Assembly: GCA_964019415.1 (NCBI GenBank)
Contig: OZ025868.1
Span: 6,737,659-6,801,658, forward strand
Reading direction: 5' to 3'
Length of the DNA stretch: 64,000 bases
DNA from: Ianthella basta
Lineage: Eukaryota > Porifera > Demospongiae > Verongiida > Ianthellidae
Shown piece after piece: positions 24,501-35,318 of this stretch. The notes beneath the pieces are model-generated. The model did no database searches, was not told the origin of the DNA, and was given only the letters and a program-made list of their open reading frames with translations. Each line of letters opens with the position of its first letter. Position 1 is the stretch's first letter. Position numbers and translations under genes: made by a program.

Positions 24501-27500
24501 ACTGTGGTGTACTACATATACAATGGATGCAATCTGCATATTGACTCACTACTCTCAGCTCCTGTTCAGCATCGTAAAACTCCTCCACACCTCCCTCCTG
24601 GGCAGGCCCTGGTGCAGTTTCATTCTGAGGAGCCCCTTGTTCTGCTGCTTCCTTCAGAACAAACATAATAATTCTCTAGATTGGTAATTTACACATTACC
24701 TACACTGTCAACAATATGCTGAGACCTCACAAGAAAAAAGGCAGGTGCAAATTATAGGTCATATGTACATGATATTGTGTGTTCATTGACAGAGGAATTT
24801 GAAAGTAGAGAACAATGAAATTTGCTATCAATCTAGTATGTTGCTTGTCATATGCACTGTCCAGGCTGCCATTAATGTAAACCTCTTGCAAACGATGGGT
24901 GCATTTGAGTGAAAGTAACATCAATAATTGAAGTGCAGTACACTCCTGTCTAGCCAATGTACATCTCATTCAACAAATTTTCTCACCGGAGGTTGAATTG
25001 AATACACTAGCTGAATGCCCACCCTTTGGGCGGATTCCCAGCATATTGTTTGAAATTTGAGCGTTTTACCAATCAGAACCATCCATTTAATTGGGAATAT
25101 TCCGTAGACTCGTTCCGTAAAACTCCGTACGTACAGAATTTACTTATGTTAATCTATTTCGTTTAAAGGAATTCAGCTTCGAAGGCATTAACCACCTTAG
25201 GTCATCCCCCGTATTGCCGTGATGTACTCGTCCAAGTTTGGTGAAGATTGGTGAAAAATTGAGAGAGTAGTTCGTGCACAACGAAACGCGATCTTTTCCT
25301 TATCTCTCAGATATGGCAGTGACCGTAAAAGTGGCAAGAACTTGGACAGAAAGAGCTTAAACAAAATTTTGGCTCAGCGAGGTTACTCACAGTACACCTC
25401 TTCGTAATCCTACCACGTTTTGTGAAGTTCGGTCCAGAATTGAAGGAGATTATCCCAGACAACGAAAATGTGCGTTACGTTTATTATAATAAGATAAACC
25501 TGCTTGAGACCGTAGGTATGTTATGCACTTTCCCATTGGTGTGGGCTTTGGCAGACAACCATTGCTTGACTCATGCTTGATTATCAGAGTCCCCGAGGTT
25601 AAATTAGTTCATTGTGAGGACCTTTGTATCTATGACTAATGAATTACATACCTACACAACAAAACGCGATCTTTTCCTTATCTCTCAGATATGGCAGTGA
25701 CCATAAAAGTGGCAAGAACTTGGACAGAAAGAGCTTAAACAAAATTTTGGCTCAGCGAGGTTACTCACAGTACACCTCTTCGTAATCCTACCACGTTTCG
25801 TGAAGTTCGGTCCAGAATTGAAGGAGATTATCCCAGACAACGAAAATGTGCGTTACGTTTATTATAATAAGATAAACCTGCTTGAGACCGTAGGTATGTT
25901 ATGCACTTTCCCATTGGTGTGGGCTTTGGCAGACAACCATTGCTTGACTCATGCTTGATTATCAGAGTCCCCGAGGTTAAATTAGTTCATTGTGAGGACC
26001 TTTGTATCTATGACTAATGAATTACATACCTACACAAAAATTACAAGGAATACTAGAATGGCTGACCAAAAAGTGTACAGTATGATATTATAAGTGAAGT
26101 TCATTCCATTTCCTAAATCCTTTGAATTCCTAGGTCCTAAAGTGTATAATTATGCAAACACGTTCCTATAGCTAATGTGTCATTTTCCCCACAACTGCAA
26201 TCTACGTATTTGCAATCAACATCAACTGAAATGTCCCACTAAGTAACACCATAGCAAAATCAGCACAGTTGTAAAAAGCCTTACCAATTGCACAATAGAT
26301 AGTGGACTTGGATCATCTCCACCTTGATCTTTGTCTGGTTTCCGCTTACACTTCAGAAGAAAGACAGATGGTAAGACACTACATAAAATTGGTTGTACTA
26401 CATAAAATTATATTTTTATAGTACTGTGGAGGAGAGCAGATAGAGTAGTATCTACGTAATGAGTAGTGCTACTACTTGAGTCGAAAGCGGATTAATTAAA
26501 CCAGTTTCGACCCACTTTGTGATAGTGTAAACAGCTTGTACTGTGCAATGTGTTCAAGTGGCTGGAAGTAACAGGGATCACAAAATAATATACCTAACTG
26601 AAGCAAGAATTAAGCTTATGATTGATAGACGATCTCAGGTAAGTACACAATTGGCTGCTTACAGAAAATGCTTAGACAGTCAACTCACATGCAAATAGAT
26701 GATGGAAACAATGCATATGATTGCAATGAGAAAGAATAGAATAATCAGGAACCAAAGGTAACTCCAATTGTCATCCATCATTCCTGGTTGATCATCTGAA
26801 AGGAATAACAAACATAACTCCGAATGAACTCCTGTGCATACTCGCTTTCTAACCAATTAACATATTGTGCTGTGGAAAACATGAAATTTGAGGTACAGCA
26901 TGTTTTCTGCAGATTTCCCTTAACAGGTACTATACGGGTAGTGCCATAAGTAAAACACCAACAATACATGTTGAAGACTGTCAACAAAGATCAGCAACAG
27001 CATAAGTGCGATGCATCAACAGCATGAAATTTGCATTACAAGATCACGTTTGTACTACAACTTACTATCAGAACAAGGTTTTGATCCTTTTCCTGCATAA
27101 TGCAAAGGATGGTAATGGGTGATATAATGTGAATAACATACATGCATATCTAGGCCAACTACCAAGGAATGGGAAGTATGCACCTAAATTAATGCATTAA
27201 ATGGTAAGCAGTTGAAGGCTCACACAACACAATCCTACTGGCAGCATTATGCATGTGTGGTGCCAGGTACATGGCAATTGCACTTAGGCACCCTTGTGTA
27301 CTAAAATATAATTTATATTTTTCCAGAATATATGTAATAGTTATAGTCCTCTTAGTGTGCAATATTATGCATATGCATGCAGCACGAGGCCCAAGGGCAT
27401 GAAGCGGCCAAGGGCAAGTGCTGCATATGTATTATATTGCACACTAAGAGGACTATACCTGTTATATCCCCTGTTACTATGGCTTCCTTGACCTTTCCGG

Positions 27501-30500
27501 TGAACATGGGCTCCTTTAAGCACCTTCTCTTCTGGCAGGAGACCATAGCCAGCTGCTGCTAGGATGAGCTCCATCGAACCAGGTTGCTTTTGCCTGTGTC
27601 TTGGCAATTTTGTTGACTGTTCTCCAACATTGACAAGTCTTCTAAATGCCGTAGCGAATGCAGAAAGGAGGACCAGCCTCCAAAAGGCAAAAAGAAGCGG
27701 TTAACTCTCAGTGATGTTGGAAATTCCAGCCGCTTCCAGTTCGCTTTTAAGAAAGATGCGGAAGCGGCATAGCAAAAGTTTGTTCCACCGAATGCTGAGA
27801 AATCAACATAGTGCCGGAGCCATGAAGGTTTTTGCTGACTGGAAGCAAGCGCGACAGCTTGCGAGCGAGCATACTCTAGCCATCTGACCAAGTGGTTGAG
27901 TCTGCTCACTGGTGAAGCCAGTGGCGATTTTTATTAGCTAGCAGAAAGTCTTGGCTATGCTACGTATATACGAAAAGTCCTCCAGAAATAACAACACAGG
28001 CAGAGTTTGACCAAATTCTGGAGGATTTTCCATAGCATAGCTGAGACTTTCTACTAGTTCTAGTAACTGCTATAGCAAACTTTTACTAAAGCAATGTTTG
28101 TACTGTAGCCTTTTGCTACCGTAATCGTATAAATTTTTGTGGGGCAAAAATTTCGTGTGTTAAATTTTTGTGGGGCATAAATTTTGTGGCCTGGGCTACC
28201 CACAACATTTAAACCCCACAAAATGTAACTTTGTACATTGTTAAACACAGCAGAATACAGAGTACTAAACTTGAACATCTTCTATATCTTTCCTCATTCT
28301 TCAACATAGGCCTTCCTGACCGAACACGCTGTAGTCTCATTGACCCAATGATTCAGCTCCCTGGAAAAGAAGAAGCGTATTGCTGCCACCATGCTGCAAT
28401 GCAAGCGGAGTTCTTGTCTATTTTCAGTCCAAACCTAGGGCTAGTGGCGGCGCTGCAGTGCTGGTAACGTCGGCGCTTCCCCTTAAGTTCGCACTCTGTG
28501 CAGCGCGGACCTCCATGTTCGCGAAGGTAGTATAGCAGAAGCTAGTGAGCTGCATGAATCTGGAAATCCTCAACTTCTTTCCACTGTAGGCACCTCAGAT
28601 AAGCTATCCTTCACAGCTCCTACTAGTCCATCGAGCTAGACCTCTTTCACGTTTTCACATAACCGGAAGTAACCAGAAGTAATGGGCAGGGAAAGGCGAA
28701 AGAGGGTCTAGCAGAGGTCATTAATTTCATTCATAATAAGGTATTTCACAATTCGCAAGCAACACGTATACCGTAGTCTGGTTTGCTAGACCGTCCCACC
28801 CAGGGTAAACCATAGATAGAGGAAAGAAACGGGCTACGATTGCTCTGCAGTGTAGCGAGTCTGTGCAACCAGTCAGGTAGTGCAGTTAGGAGCTGAGAAT
28901 GGCCGAAACACTGAGCTCTGTATGCGCTGTTTGCAAATTGGTCATTCCCAAGAGCAAGCCCAAGTATCACTTGCAGTGCAAGTTGTCCCGAGGAGGCGGC
29001 CCGACTGAGTTGTACCATCAGCTGAGAGGAGTTGCTGGCGCTGAGTTGTCTGCAAGTCTGGGATCCCACTTCTTGTGCTTGTCGTGCCGGGGTAAGCTTC
29101 TAACGGTTGCGAATCAGAAGAAACGCTACAAAGAGTCAAGGAGTGAACTTCTTCGCAAGCTGCATGATGACTCTGCTCCCTCTCTGATTAGAATTAGCCC
29201 TCAGACATTGACTAGTTGGTCGCAGAAACAACCTCTGTTGTCTCCGGCTAAAACTGGATTCTCCCCTTTTGCCAAAAGACAAGCTACTGGTTCAGGGAGC
29301 ACCGAAGAGCCATCAGCAACGCCTGTTTTTCACCACGAGCTATTTCCGGGAGCTTCAAGAATACCTGTGCCTTCTACCATTTCACGAGCAGCTCAAAGAA
29401 GCATTGGGTCACTTGAGATAGCGTCCATCCACACAGTGAAGAGCACCGCCATTACTGCTCACGCTGCAACAAAACCGTTCGTGTTTAACTAACGTGGAGT
29501 TGTCAACGAGGTGCCACTACTAGTTGGATCCAGCTAGTTGACCTGATTGGTCAATCGGCTATGAATATTAATGACCTCTGCTAGGCCCACTTTCGCCTTT
29601 CCCTGCCAATTACGTCCGGTTGTGCGAAAATGCAAAGAGGTCTGGCTCAATAGACTAAGCTCCTACAAACATAAGTGCCGCGCGAGTTCAGATGCAGACC
29701 TTCGTATCGTCATAATATTAGACGTATTATATTAGTTACTACTGTATTCTTTGTACATAAATTTTCGTGGGCATAATTTTTGTGGATGGAGGCAACCATG
29801 AAAATTTCCACACAACAAAATTTTCAACGATTACAGTATTTTATATCTGATGGATTGTTGTGTTATGAAATTCATGACATTTTGATGACATTTTTGTGAT
29901 TTGACCTGTGCGGTATATGACCCTTGACCTGTGCTGACCCCTCATATACGCACATGACAAGTCATCAGCCCTGGGCTCTTAAGGTATAAGAAAAATATCA
30001 AGGGGTGGTTGCCATAGTAATGGGGGATATATAGTATGTACATATACACGCATATTTGACAGTCATCACATACATGCATTTTAAGGTAGTAGGTACGGCT
30101 AAAGTGACCAAATCAGTTGGCCTTCATTTCTAGTGATTGAGTTGTCTTCATCATCAGAAGTCTTAACTCAAAGTTCCAAGTCTGTACTTTCACACTGTCA
30201 CAAGTTATGAAAAAATGAAAATTCGGCGATTTGTATCAAACTCTAAGTGTTAATGGTCGTAATTGTAATTGCTACTGCTGGCGGTAGGAATGTTAAAACA
30301 TAGGTGCGGAAGGTGACAGGTGTGAAATGAGGTGTGAACCCTCTAAATCAACGGCGAGGGAAGTATTGCAGACTTAGGCCTCTTCTGGGCGATCGTTCCA
30401 CTTGCAAAGCTCGAAAGTTACTGAATTCTGCGTTACAAGGGTTGTTCCTACCGTTGGCTTAGGTAGCGAGTACGAAATGTTCCAATGGCACCTACTCTGG

Positions 30501-31489
30501 CATACCACTGTGCGTGCTAAAGGTGTTGCAGAGCTATCTAGTCTGAAGTGTTACAACTGATCCAAACGCGGTTTGCTTCATCATGTACAGCATTATGTTG
30601 GGCAGATTCCTATGGCAGCAATAACGGAAAATCGTTTCTGTGATTGAGTTATTGCAAATCTTGTATGTTAGAAAGGGATTGAGAATAACTCCACAACATG
30701 GAAACTGGTAAATCGCTGCCATAGGTTTGTGCACACCTGTCTATAGATTGTATATCCCTGGTTTGGTCCATCTCAGCCTTTGGGGGTAGAAGATCGAATT
30801 TCCCTGCAGTTGCTTGACTTCAATCAAGGTGATAATTTTGACTTTCACTTAAATCATCTCAATAAGGGAATCACTGATCAATTAATAAGTGACACCAAAT
30901 AATGGGACATTTACCTGTTTATTGCATTTGTAAGAATCATCATTGATGGACTTATGGTTTGAGAGTTACATAGGCAAGAGTAATGTACCCTAAAGAAAGC
31001 TTTTAGCTGTACTTACTACCTTAAGTAAAACACCACTTGAAGTGCACTAGCTAGGATTAGCACACTCACTGCTTCCAAGGACAATGCGTACAGGAGGGCC
31101 CTGCTCTCTTTCTAGATCCCCTCCACAAGATGCAGTACCCAAAATGAGGTCTGGTAATACCTCCCAGGTGAAGCACTCACAATCGGCACAGAGTGCCCTA
31201 TGTTCAGCCGTACAATTTTCTTGTTTGCCTAAGCCAAGACCAGTCAGCACAGAGCCATTCACTGCCAGCTTAGGTGCAATTGACAGTTCACCAATAAATG
31301 ATCTGTTCTGCTGGCAGACCACTTTGGTCAGTTGTCCACGTTTGAGGCATGGCTCAACCAGTACCTGTTGACCTAAATGAGGCAAATTACAGATTAAATT
31401 AACTCCAAGTTGGAAGTGTCAGCAGGAGTACACTTCTAAGAAAACTTACCATATACACTGGTCACAATAGCAGCTGCGTAAATCACCCC
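17589..31489 (-). CDS. Gene B: 17-exon transmembrane receptor with long acidic tail (N-terminus not found)
   Basis: Exons in coding order: 31489-31450, 31372-31070, 27092-27066, 26795-26689, 26350-26285, 24651-24550, 24163-24118, 22998-22883, 22252-22187, 19800-19752, 19643-19500, 19372-19247, 19166-18990, 18884-18807, 18665-18603, 18156-17965, 17773-17589. All phases agree and the frame stays open (628 residues). The first exon is hydrophobic and may be the end of a signal peptide; no start codon was found. The 303-base exon is a Cys-rich ectodomain of no family I recognise, followed by a 9-residue exon and the membrane helix (WFLIILFFLIAIICIVSIIY). The tail is acidic, with EEFYDAE and EEFFDCE repeats, a Cys-rich 22-residue exon, a DDSDSDSGDDDEPGG exon and a GPSGPPS stretch. 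It is probably a signalling or adhesion receptor; no catalytic domain is seen. Its last exons are duplicated in gene G and its tail resembles gene C. Confidence 0.72.
18370..18583. repeat. (CA)n microsatellite with AAGCACCCAA interruptions
   Basis: A CA run of about 200 bases, broken twice by AAGCACCCAA-type units, lies in the intron between exons 15 and 16 of gene B. The long His/Thr or Val/Cys frames here are artefacts. Confidence 0.95.
20048..20231. mobile_element. Hairpin MITE with about 75-base arms
   Basis: The left arm, starting GTAGGGATGGCAT and including AAAGGCTGTTACACAGTGGA, is matched by its reverse complement ending ATGCCATCCCA. The loop is short and there is no coding capacity. 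Another CCATCCCTACA near 20394 may be an outer end of a larger or nested copy. It lies in the gene B intron between exons 9 and 10. Confidence 0.75.
20533..21115. mobile_element. TIR element with internal 180-bp tandem repeats
   Basis: The ends are TACAGTATG.GACAATATAACGTTAAC and its reverse complement at 21085-21115. Inside lie two full units of about 180 bases (20612-20790 and 20791-20971), each beginning GACCGTAGAACGG, and a partial third. No transposase frame is present. It sits in a gene B intron. Confidence 0.75.
21635..22021. mobile_element. Foldback element with long inverted arms
   Basis: Arms of well over 100 bases (ACAATGTTAGGAACCACACA at the left, its diverged complement at the right) run inward through an AGTGACCTCCAGATCT segment and meet near TGATCA. 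It is non-coding and is probably a MITE or foldback transposon. It lies just downstream (minus strand) of gene B exon 9. Confidence 0.75.
25277..26032. repeat. 378-bp perfect-looking tandem duplication
   Basis: Bases 25277-25654 are repeated directly as 25655-26032 with only a few substitutions, for example GACCGTAAA against GACCATAAA. The unit boundary is a shared CACAAC. No reading frame spans the unit. It lies in the gene B intron between exons 5 and 6. Confidence 0.85.
27342..27464. mobile_element. Hairpin element with ATAGTCCTCTTAGTGTGCAA ends
   Basis: Twenty-two base arms at 27342-27363 and 27442-27464 are exact reverse complements. Further pairing continues inward around ATGCATATGCATGCAGCA. 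It lies in the large gene B intron between the ectodomain exon and the 27-base exon. Confidence 0.75.
27936..28062. mobile_element. Imperfect hairpin element
   Basis: CTAGCAGAAAGTCTTGGCTATGCTA is matched by the diverged complement TAGCATAGCTGAGACTTTCTACTAG, with inner pairing of AGTCCTCCAGAA and TTCTGGAGGATT. Next to it (28090-28260) are repeats of an AAATTTTTGTGGGGC motif that recurs near 29755-29830. Confidence 0.65.
28636..29645 (+). mobile_element. 1-kb DNA transposon with about 90-bp nested-hairpin TIRs
   Basis: The left end (28636-28725, CTAGACCTCTTTCACG...) and right end (29567-29645) are long inverted repeats of each other. Each end is itself a foldback: CTAGACCTCTTTC pairs with GAAAGAGGGTCTAG inside the left arm. 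The element carries one intact ORF (28899-29492). No transposase catalytic motif is visible, so it is probably non-autonomous or of an unfamiliar kind. No clear target-site duplication was seen. It is inserted in a gene B intron. Confidence 0.75.
28899..29492 (+). CDS. 197-aa zinc-finger-like protein inside the TIR element
   Basis: A single-exon frame from ATG to TAA. Residues 8-30 hold CAVCKLVIPKSK..YHLQC and residues 63-68 hold CLSCRGK, so a CxxC...C...CxxC zinc-binding fold near the N-terminus is plausible. Residues 90-197 are S/T/P-rich and low in order. Small proteins with N-terminal Cys pairs are common in transposons of early-branching animals, but I cannot place this one in a named family. 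Its placement between long inverted repeats says it belongs to the element, not to gene B, which runs on the other strand. It could bind the element's ends. Confidence 0.6.
   Translation: MAETLSSVCAVCKLVIPKSKPKYHLQCKLSRGGGPTELYHQLRGVAGAELSASLGSHFLCLSCRGKLLTVANQKKRYKESRSELLRKLHDDSAPSLIRISPQTLTSWSQKQPLLSPAKTGFSPFAKRQATGSGSTEEPSATPVFHHELFPGASRIPVPSTISRAAQRSIGSLEIASIHTVKSTAITAHAATKPFVFN
30081..31024. mobile_element. TTAA-flanked element, copy 1
   Basis: It starts TTAAGGTAGTAGGTACGGCT and ends AGCTGTACTTACTACCTTAA, giving about 23-base TIRs beginning GG inside a TTAA duplication. TTAA targets are known for piggyBac and Kolobok superfamilies. A second copy in the opposite orientation lies at 43891-44858. 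Neither has a credible transposase frame. It ends about 45 bases from gene B exon 2. Confidence 0.75.
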
Positions 31490-31500
31490 CTGCATATACA

Positions 31501-32357
31501 ACAAGTATTTCGAGTTAAAAAACTCGTGGGGCGCCAGGGCGCCCCTGAACCTCGAACTACTTGCTAGCAATTTTCCCATGTACGTTCAGTAAATCAGATA
31601 GTTGGGGGTACAGTATTGTTGTTGGCCTGAAATATACATCAAGACACACTAGACCGTTGGGTTTGCAAGAGTTTCAAGTCTCCAGAGCAGCCAGTCATAT
31701 CCAGTGAAAGCATCCCTACCAAACTGTCAAATGTTTTTTATCTATATGACATTCTGAATGAGCAATTGTTACTTTGTGCCTGGAGGAGGAGTGTGCTGGC
31801 TAAAAGGCTACCCTATGACGACTCGATGAGCGAATCATGGCTATAATTATGTGTCATGACTCGCTGGTCTCCCATTATTGGCCTACGGGTCACTAGACTT
31901 CTGTTGTATTTAGGGCTGTATCTCGCAGAAAAACAGTTAAGTAAGCTTCCTACCACAATACTATTACTTAAACATGTTCTAGAAACACTTTGCGTTTTTT
32001 GGATACACGGCGAAATCTAAAGAAAGATGGTTTGAGCCTAGCAAACAGAAAGCGTCGAACGCGCGGCCATTTTACAATGTCCGTCAGTGATAATTGGAGC
32101 TGTATCTCGCGGAAGAGACGTTCCTTAGGCTTTTTATTAGTATCACTCTATTAACACATGTTTATGACCACATTTCGTTCGATTCAAACACGGCGAAACG
32201 TCATTAGAGAGGATTTAAAGCTTTGTAAAGATTGACGTGAGGGCCGCCATTTGCAATGACAGAAATATATATATAATATTATATATACATATATACGAAC
32301 ATGAAGCCATACGAATACCTAAATCTGAAAACAATATAGGGGCGCCTTCGGCGCCCC
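31501..32357. mobile_element. GC-hairpin-ended element, copy 1
   Basis: Shared boundaries with 36769-37632 define the element. It begins ACAAGTATTTCGAGTT, followed by two foldbacks (CGAGTTAAAAAACTCG and GGGGCGCCAGGGCGCCCC), and ends in the hairpin GGGGCGCCTTCGGCGCCCC plus an A run. The interior includes a short TA microsatellite and no long ORF. It is not a classic TIR element. Its left end lies only a few bases upstream of the presumed 3' splice site of the first recognised gene B exon. Confidence 0.75.
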
Positions 32358-32538
32358 AAAAATAAACATTAGCATGATAAACAAAAGATGAAGGCAGTTG
32401 AGCAAAATCTTGTTGACAGCCACCCTACGGTCATCATCAATGGCACGTATCCATTTATCGAATTTCGTAATTAGAGCTTACGGTCTGTTGGGCATGTGCG
32501 ATAATTGGAGGTTTGTGTACGTAGCACGAGGGTGAAGG

Positions 32539-33108
32539 ATGGTTCATTTCTGTGCTGTTCCAGGTTGCAGCAACCGTTCTGGCCGTGATTCCCAAGTAAG
32601 CTACCATCGTTTACCTATAAGGAACAAGCCGTTGCTTAAACAGTGGATTCACAAGATCGACAGGGGGAATTTACAACTGAACGAGTCAACGCACGTCTGT
32701 AGTGACCACTTCGTAAACTCTAAAGGTAGAATGCTGCGTTTGGACGAAGTTCCCTCTTTGAAACTGCCAGTAATGCCGACGCAGGTTGTTCCATTGCAGT
32801 CACTTCGAAGTACCCTACCAGAACCCAGCGATAAGGAATTATCTATCTCCAACGTTAGCTACGGAGATGCAGCTACGAACACCGACCTGACTGGAGCAGA
32901 TCTAGAGCCACTTGAGGGACAAGTTTGCCAGTTGAAGGAAATAGTGGCACAGTTAAAGCACAAATGCGAGGGTTTGAAGGCGAAGCAGCCATTTAGGCTC
33001 AGAAACATCGACGCTGATGACATCAAAGTAAGGTTTTACACTGGCTTTTTGTCGATGGCAGCACTGATGGTGTGCTTCAACATTTTGGGGCCATCTGTCA
33101 ACACCTGA
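32539..33108 (+). CDS. THAP-domain transposase fragment (189 aa)
   Basis: Residues 1-80 match a THAP zinc finger: C5, C10, C54 and H57, with P26, W36 and F58 at conserved positions and VPSLKLP in the place of the usual terminal motif. Residues 125-150 look like a short coiled coil (VCQLKEIVAQLKHKC). The end, KVRFYTGFLSMAALMVCFNILGP, matches the start of the DDE-type transposase region found in THAP transposons of animals. A stop follows directly, so the catalytic part is missing. A SAP/SWIM/YqaJ protein converges on it from the other strand, a pairing known from ISL2EU-type elements. It is probably a truncated transposon gene; domestication is possible because the frame is intact. Confidence 0.75.
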   Translation: MVHFCAVPGCSNRSGRDSQVSYHRLPIRNKPLLKQWIHKIDRGNLQLNESTHVCSDHFVNSKGRMLRLDEVPSLKLPVMPTQVVPLQSLRSTLPEPSDKELSISNVSYGDAATNTDLTGADLEPLEGQVCQLKEIVAQLKHKCEGLKAKQPFRLRNIDADDIKVRFYTGFLSMAALMVCFNILGPSVNT

Positions 33109-33117
33109 ATTACTGGT

Positions 33118-34887
33118 CTAGCACCAGTGGTATTCATCCGCACCAAAGTATAGCTGCAGCTGAACTTGATGGAAATACATGTGTGTTGTTTTTAGACAAA
33201 TATCTGCGTCAACCAGTTCACAGCAAAAGAGAGAACCACCACACACTTCTTCTGGTGTCATTTCACGCTTAGAGTAGGGACATTTGATCTCAACTATCCC
33301 ATGTGGTAGCTCAGCAGATTCATCTGTAACACGCCCATCAGGCAAGGCACCCAGCCACCCTTGTGTGGGGTGGATGATAAAGCCACATTCCTCAACCATT
33401 AATTTATGTCCGGTATCGTTCATATGAGCTTTGTATTTTTGCAGCGCGACTGACTCGCAGTGACGTCCCCAAGCAATGGGTGGAGGGGGTGGATCCAATG
33501 GCTTGGGGTACAAGCACTGCATCAGAGGAGAAGTGCTTCTTTTCTTTTGACACAAAATTCTTCCATATTTTGAACCAGTAACTTGTTTGATCGTACTATG
33601 TGCCATTCATGCTGCGAACACTGCTTCCTCGTATCCCTCTCAATCCTTTCCCTTTCCACCACTGACACAACAGGGTTGACTGTATTTCAGCACAGACTGC
33701 TTTTAAGTTGTCACTTGTGGTGCAGTGTAGCACATCTGATTCACTTGGTTCAGCAAGATTGTCATTTCTACTTCTTCGGCTCCTGATAGCAGCGAATATG
33801 TGTGATTGTGTGTGATCTTGTCTAGTGATGGAACCAAAATGTCCAGGAAAGCACATGGCGGGTTAAGTGACAGCAGATCACAGCGCAGGGTTTCCACTGC
33901 TGTGGTGTCCAATGTATGCTGGTGAGGTTGCCTGGGATCGAACATACTGAGAGAGCTCCCTTCACCTTCTCTCAGCAGTATATCACTCCTTCTTGCTGCC
34001 AGGTCAGCTACTAGAATTATTGCCAGTTTCTTGAGTCGGGGCCTGTTCCACTCCTGCAGCTTTTCTGTGCATGTTAGAAACGCTGAAAGTTTCACTAAAC
34101 AACTAAACTTCTGCAGAGCACAGCATAAGGCGCCAATGTGCTTGCAGCTAGCACATGGTCCTTCCCCACAGGGCACCCACACTCAGCACTAACTATGTCA
34201 GAGGTATTCAGATCAAGGCAGAGAAGAAGTTTATACATGCGATCTTTCCGCATTTCAGGCATGCAGTCGGCTTGAATGAAAAGGTACTCTGCACTTAAGG
34301 TCTTGATATGCTGAATATGTCCACTCCGAAATAAATTAAGGGCCCTACTATTTATGGCTTTCATGTAATCAGCTGGCATGCCATCAACAGCAGTTCTCAC
34401 CACAAAGTAGCTGATTATGTTGGCCTTTGTAAAAGTGAATGTGTTATTGGGGGCCTTTCCAGCAAAGGCTTCCTTTAGCAGGCACCAATCGTTCTTTGCC
34501 ACATCAGGCATCTGCACAGCAGCTGAAGGCAAAGGCTACGCGCCTTTACACTTCGGTTGCTTGCCCTTACCATCGGGGTCAGAGACGTTAGTTGCCCAGC
34601 CATTCATTATGTAGGCATGTACTCTACAGCAGGAAAAGTACCATGGCTGGTAAAGAATGCTACAAAGCAGGCTTCACGCTAGCCACAAGCTTTATATATT
34701 ACTTCGCCAGACTCACCGTGCAACAAGGTCAGCCTTCTTTCCTTTCGCAACACTTCAACCAACGTTGAAACTGCAGAATCATTAAAGTGGCTGGATTGCG
34801 GTTGTTTAAGGCAGCGCTCGGTATGTCCTTTTCGTCCAGGGGCAACTCTGCGTCACAGACAGTTCCTTGTCCACCTTCGCTGTCCAT
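33118..34887 (-). pseudogene. Transposon SAP/SWIM/YqaJ-nuclease gene with frameshifts
   Basis: Read from 34887 down: a start and SAP-like segment (LQFQRWLKC, then KKADLVAR in a shifted frame), a middle region, a SWIM zinc finger (CGCPVGK and, one frame off, CASCKHIGALCCAL near 34150), then a YqaJ-type nuclease domain with GWLGALPDGRV, GIVEIKCPYS and HQVQLQLYF motifs (33130-33500). At least three frame changes (about 34740, 34150 and 33600) and a stop near 33700 separate pieces that belong to one protein, though an intron could explain the first. YqaJ proteins are lambda-exonuclease-like nucleases carried by ISL2EU-type transposons. I call it a decayed transposon gene converging on the THAP ORF. 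Confidence 0.75.
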
Positions 34888-35106
34888 GTCTTTGTTGATT
34901 TTGCTACACCGCCTTCGTATCTGCAGTAGCTAATGCAATGTCATCCTTTCCAAGAGTAACCTATGGATTCCAATTATCACGCATGCCCCCCCCCCAGATC
35001 GTAAGTTCTCATTACGCAATACGATAAATGAATACTTGCCATTGATCTGCATACGCACGTGTCAGTCTCCTATCAATATTTGTGATGCCCTAGCATTGCA
35101 GTACTA

Positions 35107-35316
35107 TTGACCATTTCGAGGATGCCAGCAAACTGTGATGACTGTGGAACTCCTTCAGCATTGAATCTGCCCTGGACTGCAAGAGAGAAAGCCCAGCTAG
35201 TAACCCAAAAACTCAACAATTTGCAGGATGTATTGGGAGACATTGCAGCATTGCGGCATTACACAGAGCTATCCAAGGCCAATAGTGCAAGTGACATTGA
35301 TGAGCAAGAAACTTAG
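35107..35316 (+). CDS. Small hypothetical ORF (69 aa)
   Basis: An open frame from ATG to TAG with a CDDC motif near the N-terminus, then an amphipathic stretch (KAQLVTQKLNNLQDVLGDIA) and an acidic end. The amino-acid composition is reasonable for a real protein and a second Met lies at codon 6. It sits between the YqaJ remnant and a hairpin element, so it may be a transposon accessory frame. No family is recognised and chance cannot be excluded. Confidence 0.3.
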   Translation: MTISRMPANCDDCGTPSALNLPWTAREKAQLVTQKLNNLQDVLGDIAALRHYTELSKANSASDIDEQET

Positions 35317-35318
35317 TA

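Noticed and set aside
27559-27909. 116-codon minus-strand frame
   Set aside because: Lies in the large gene B intron among hairpin elements, with no domain and no fitting splice phase.
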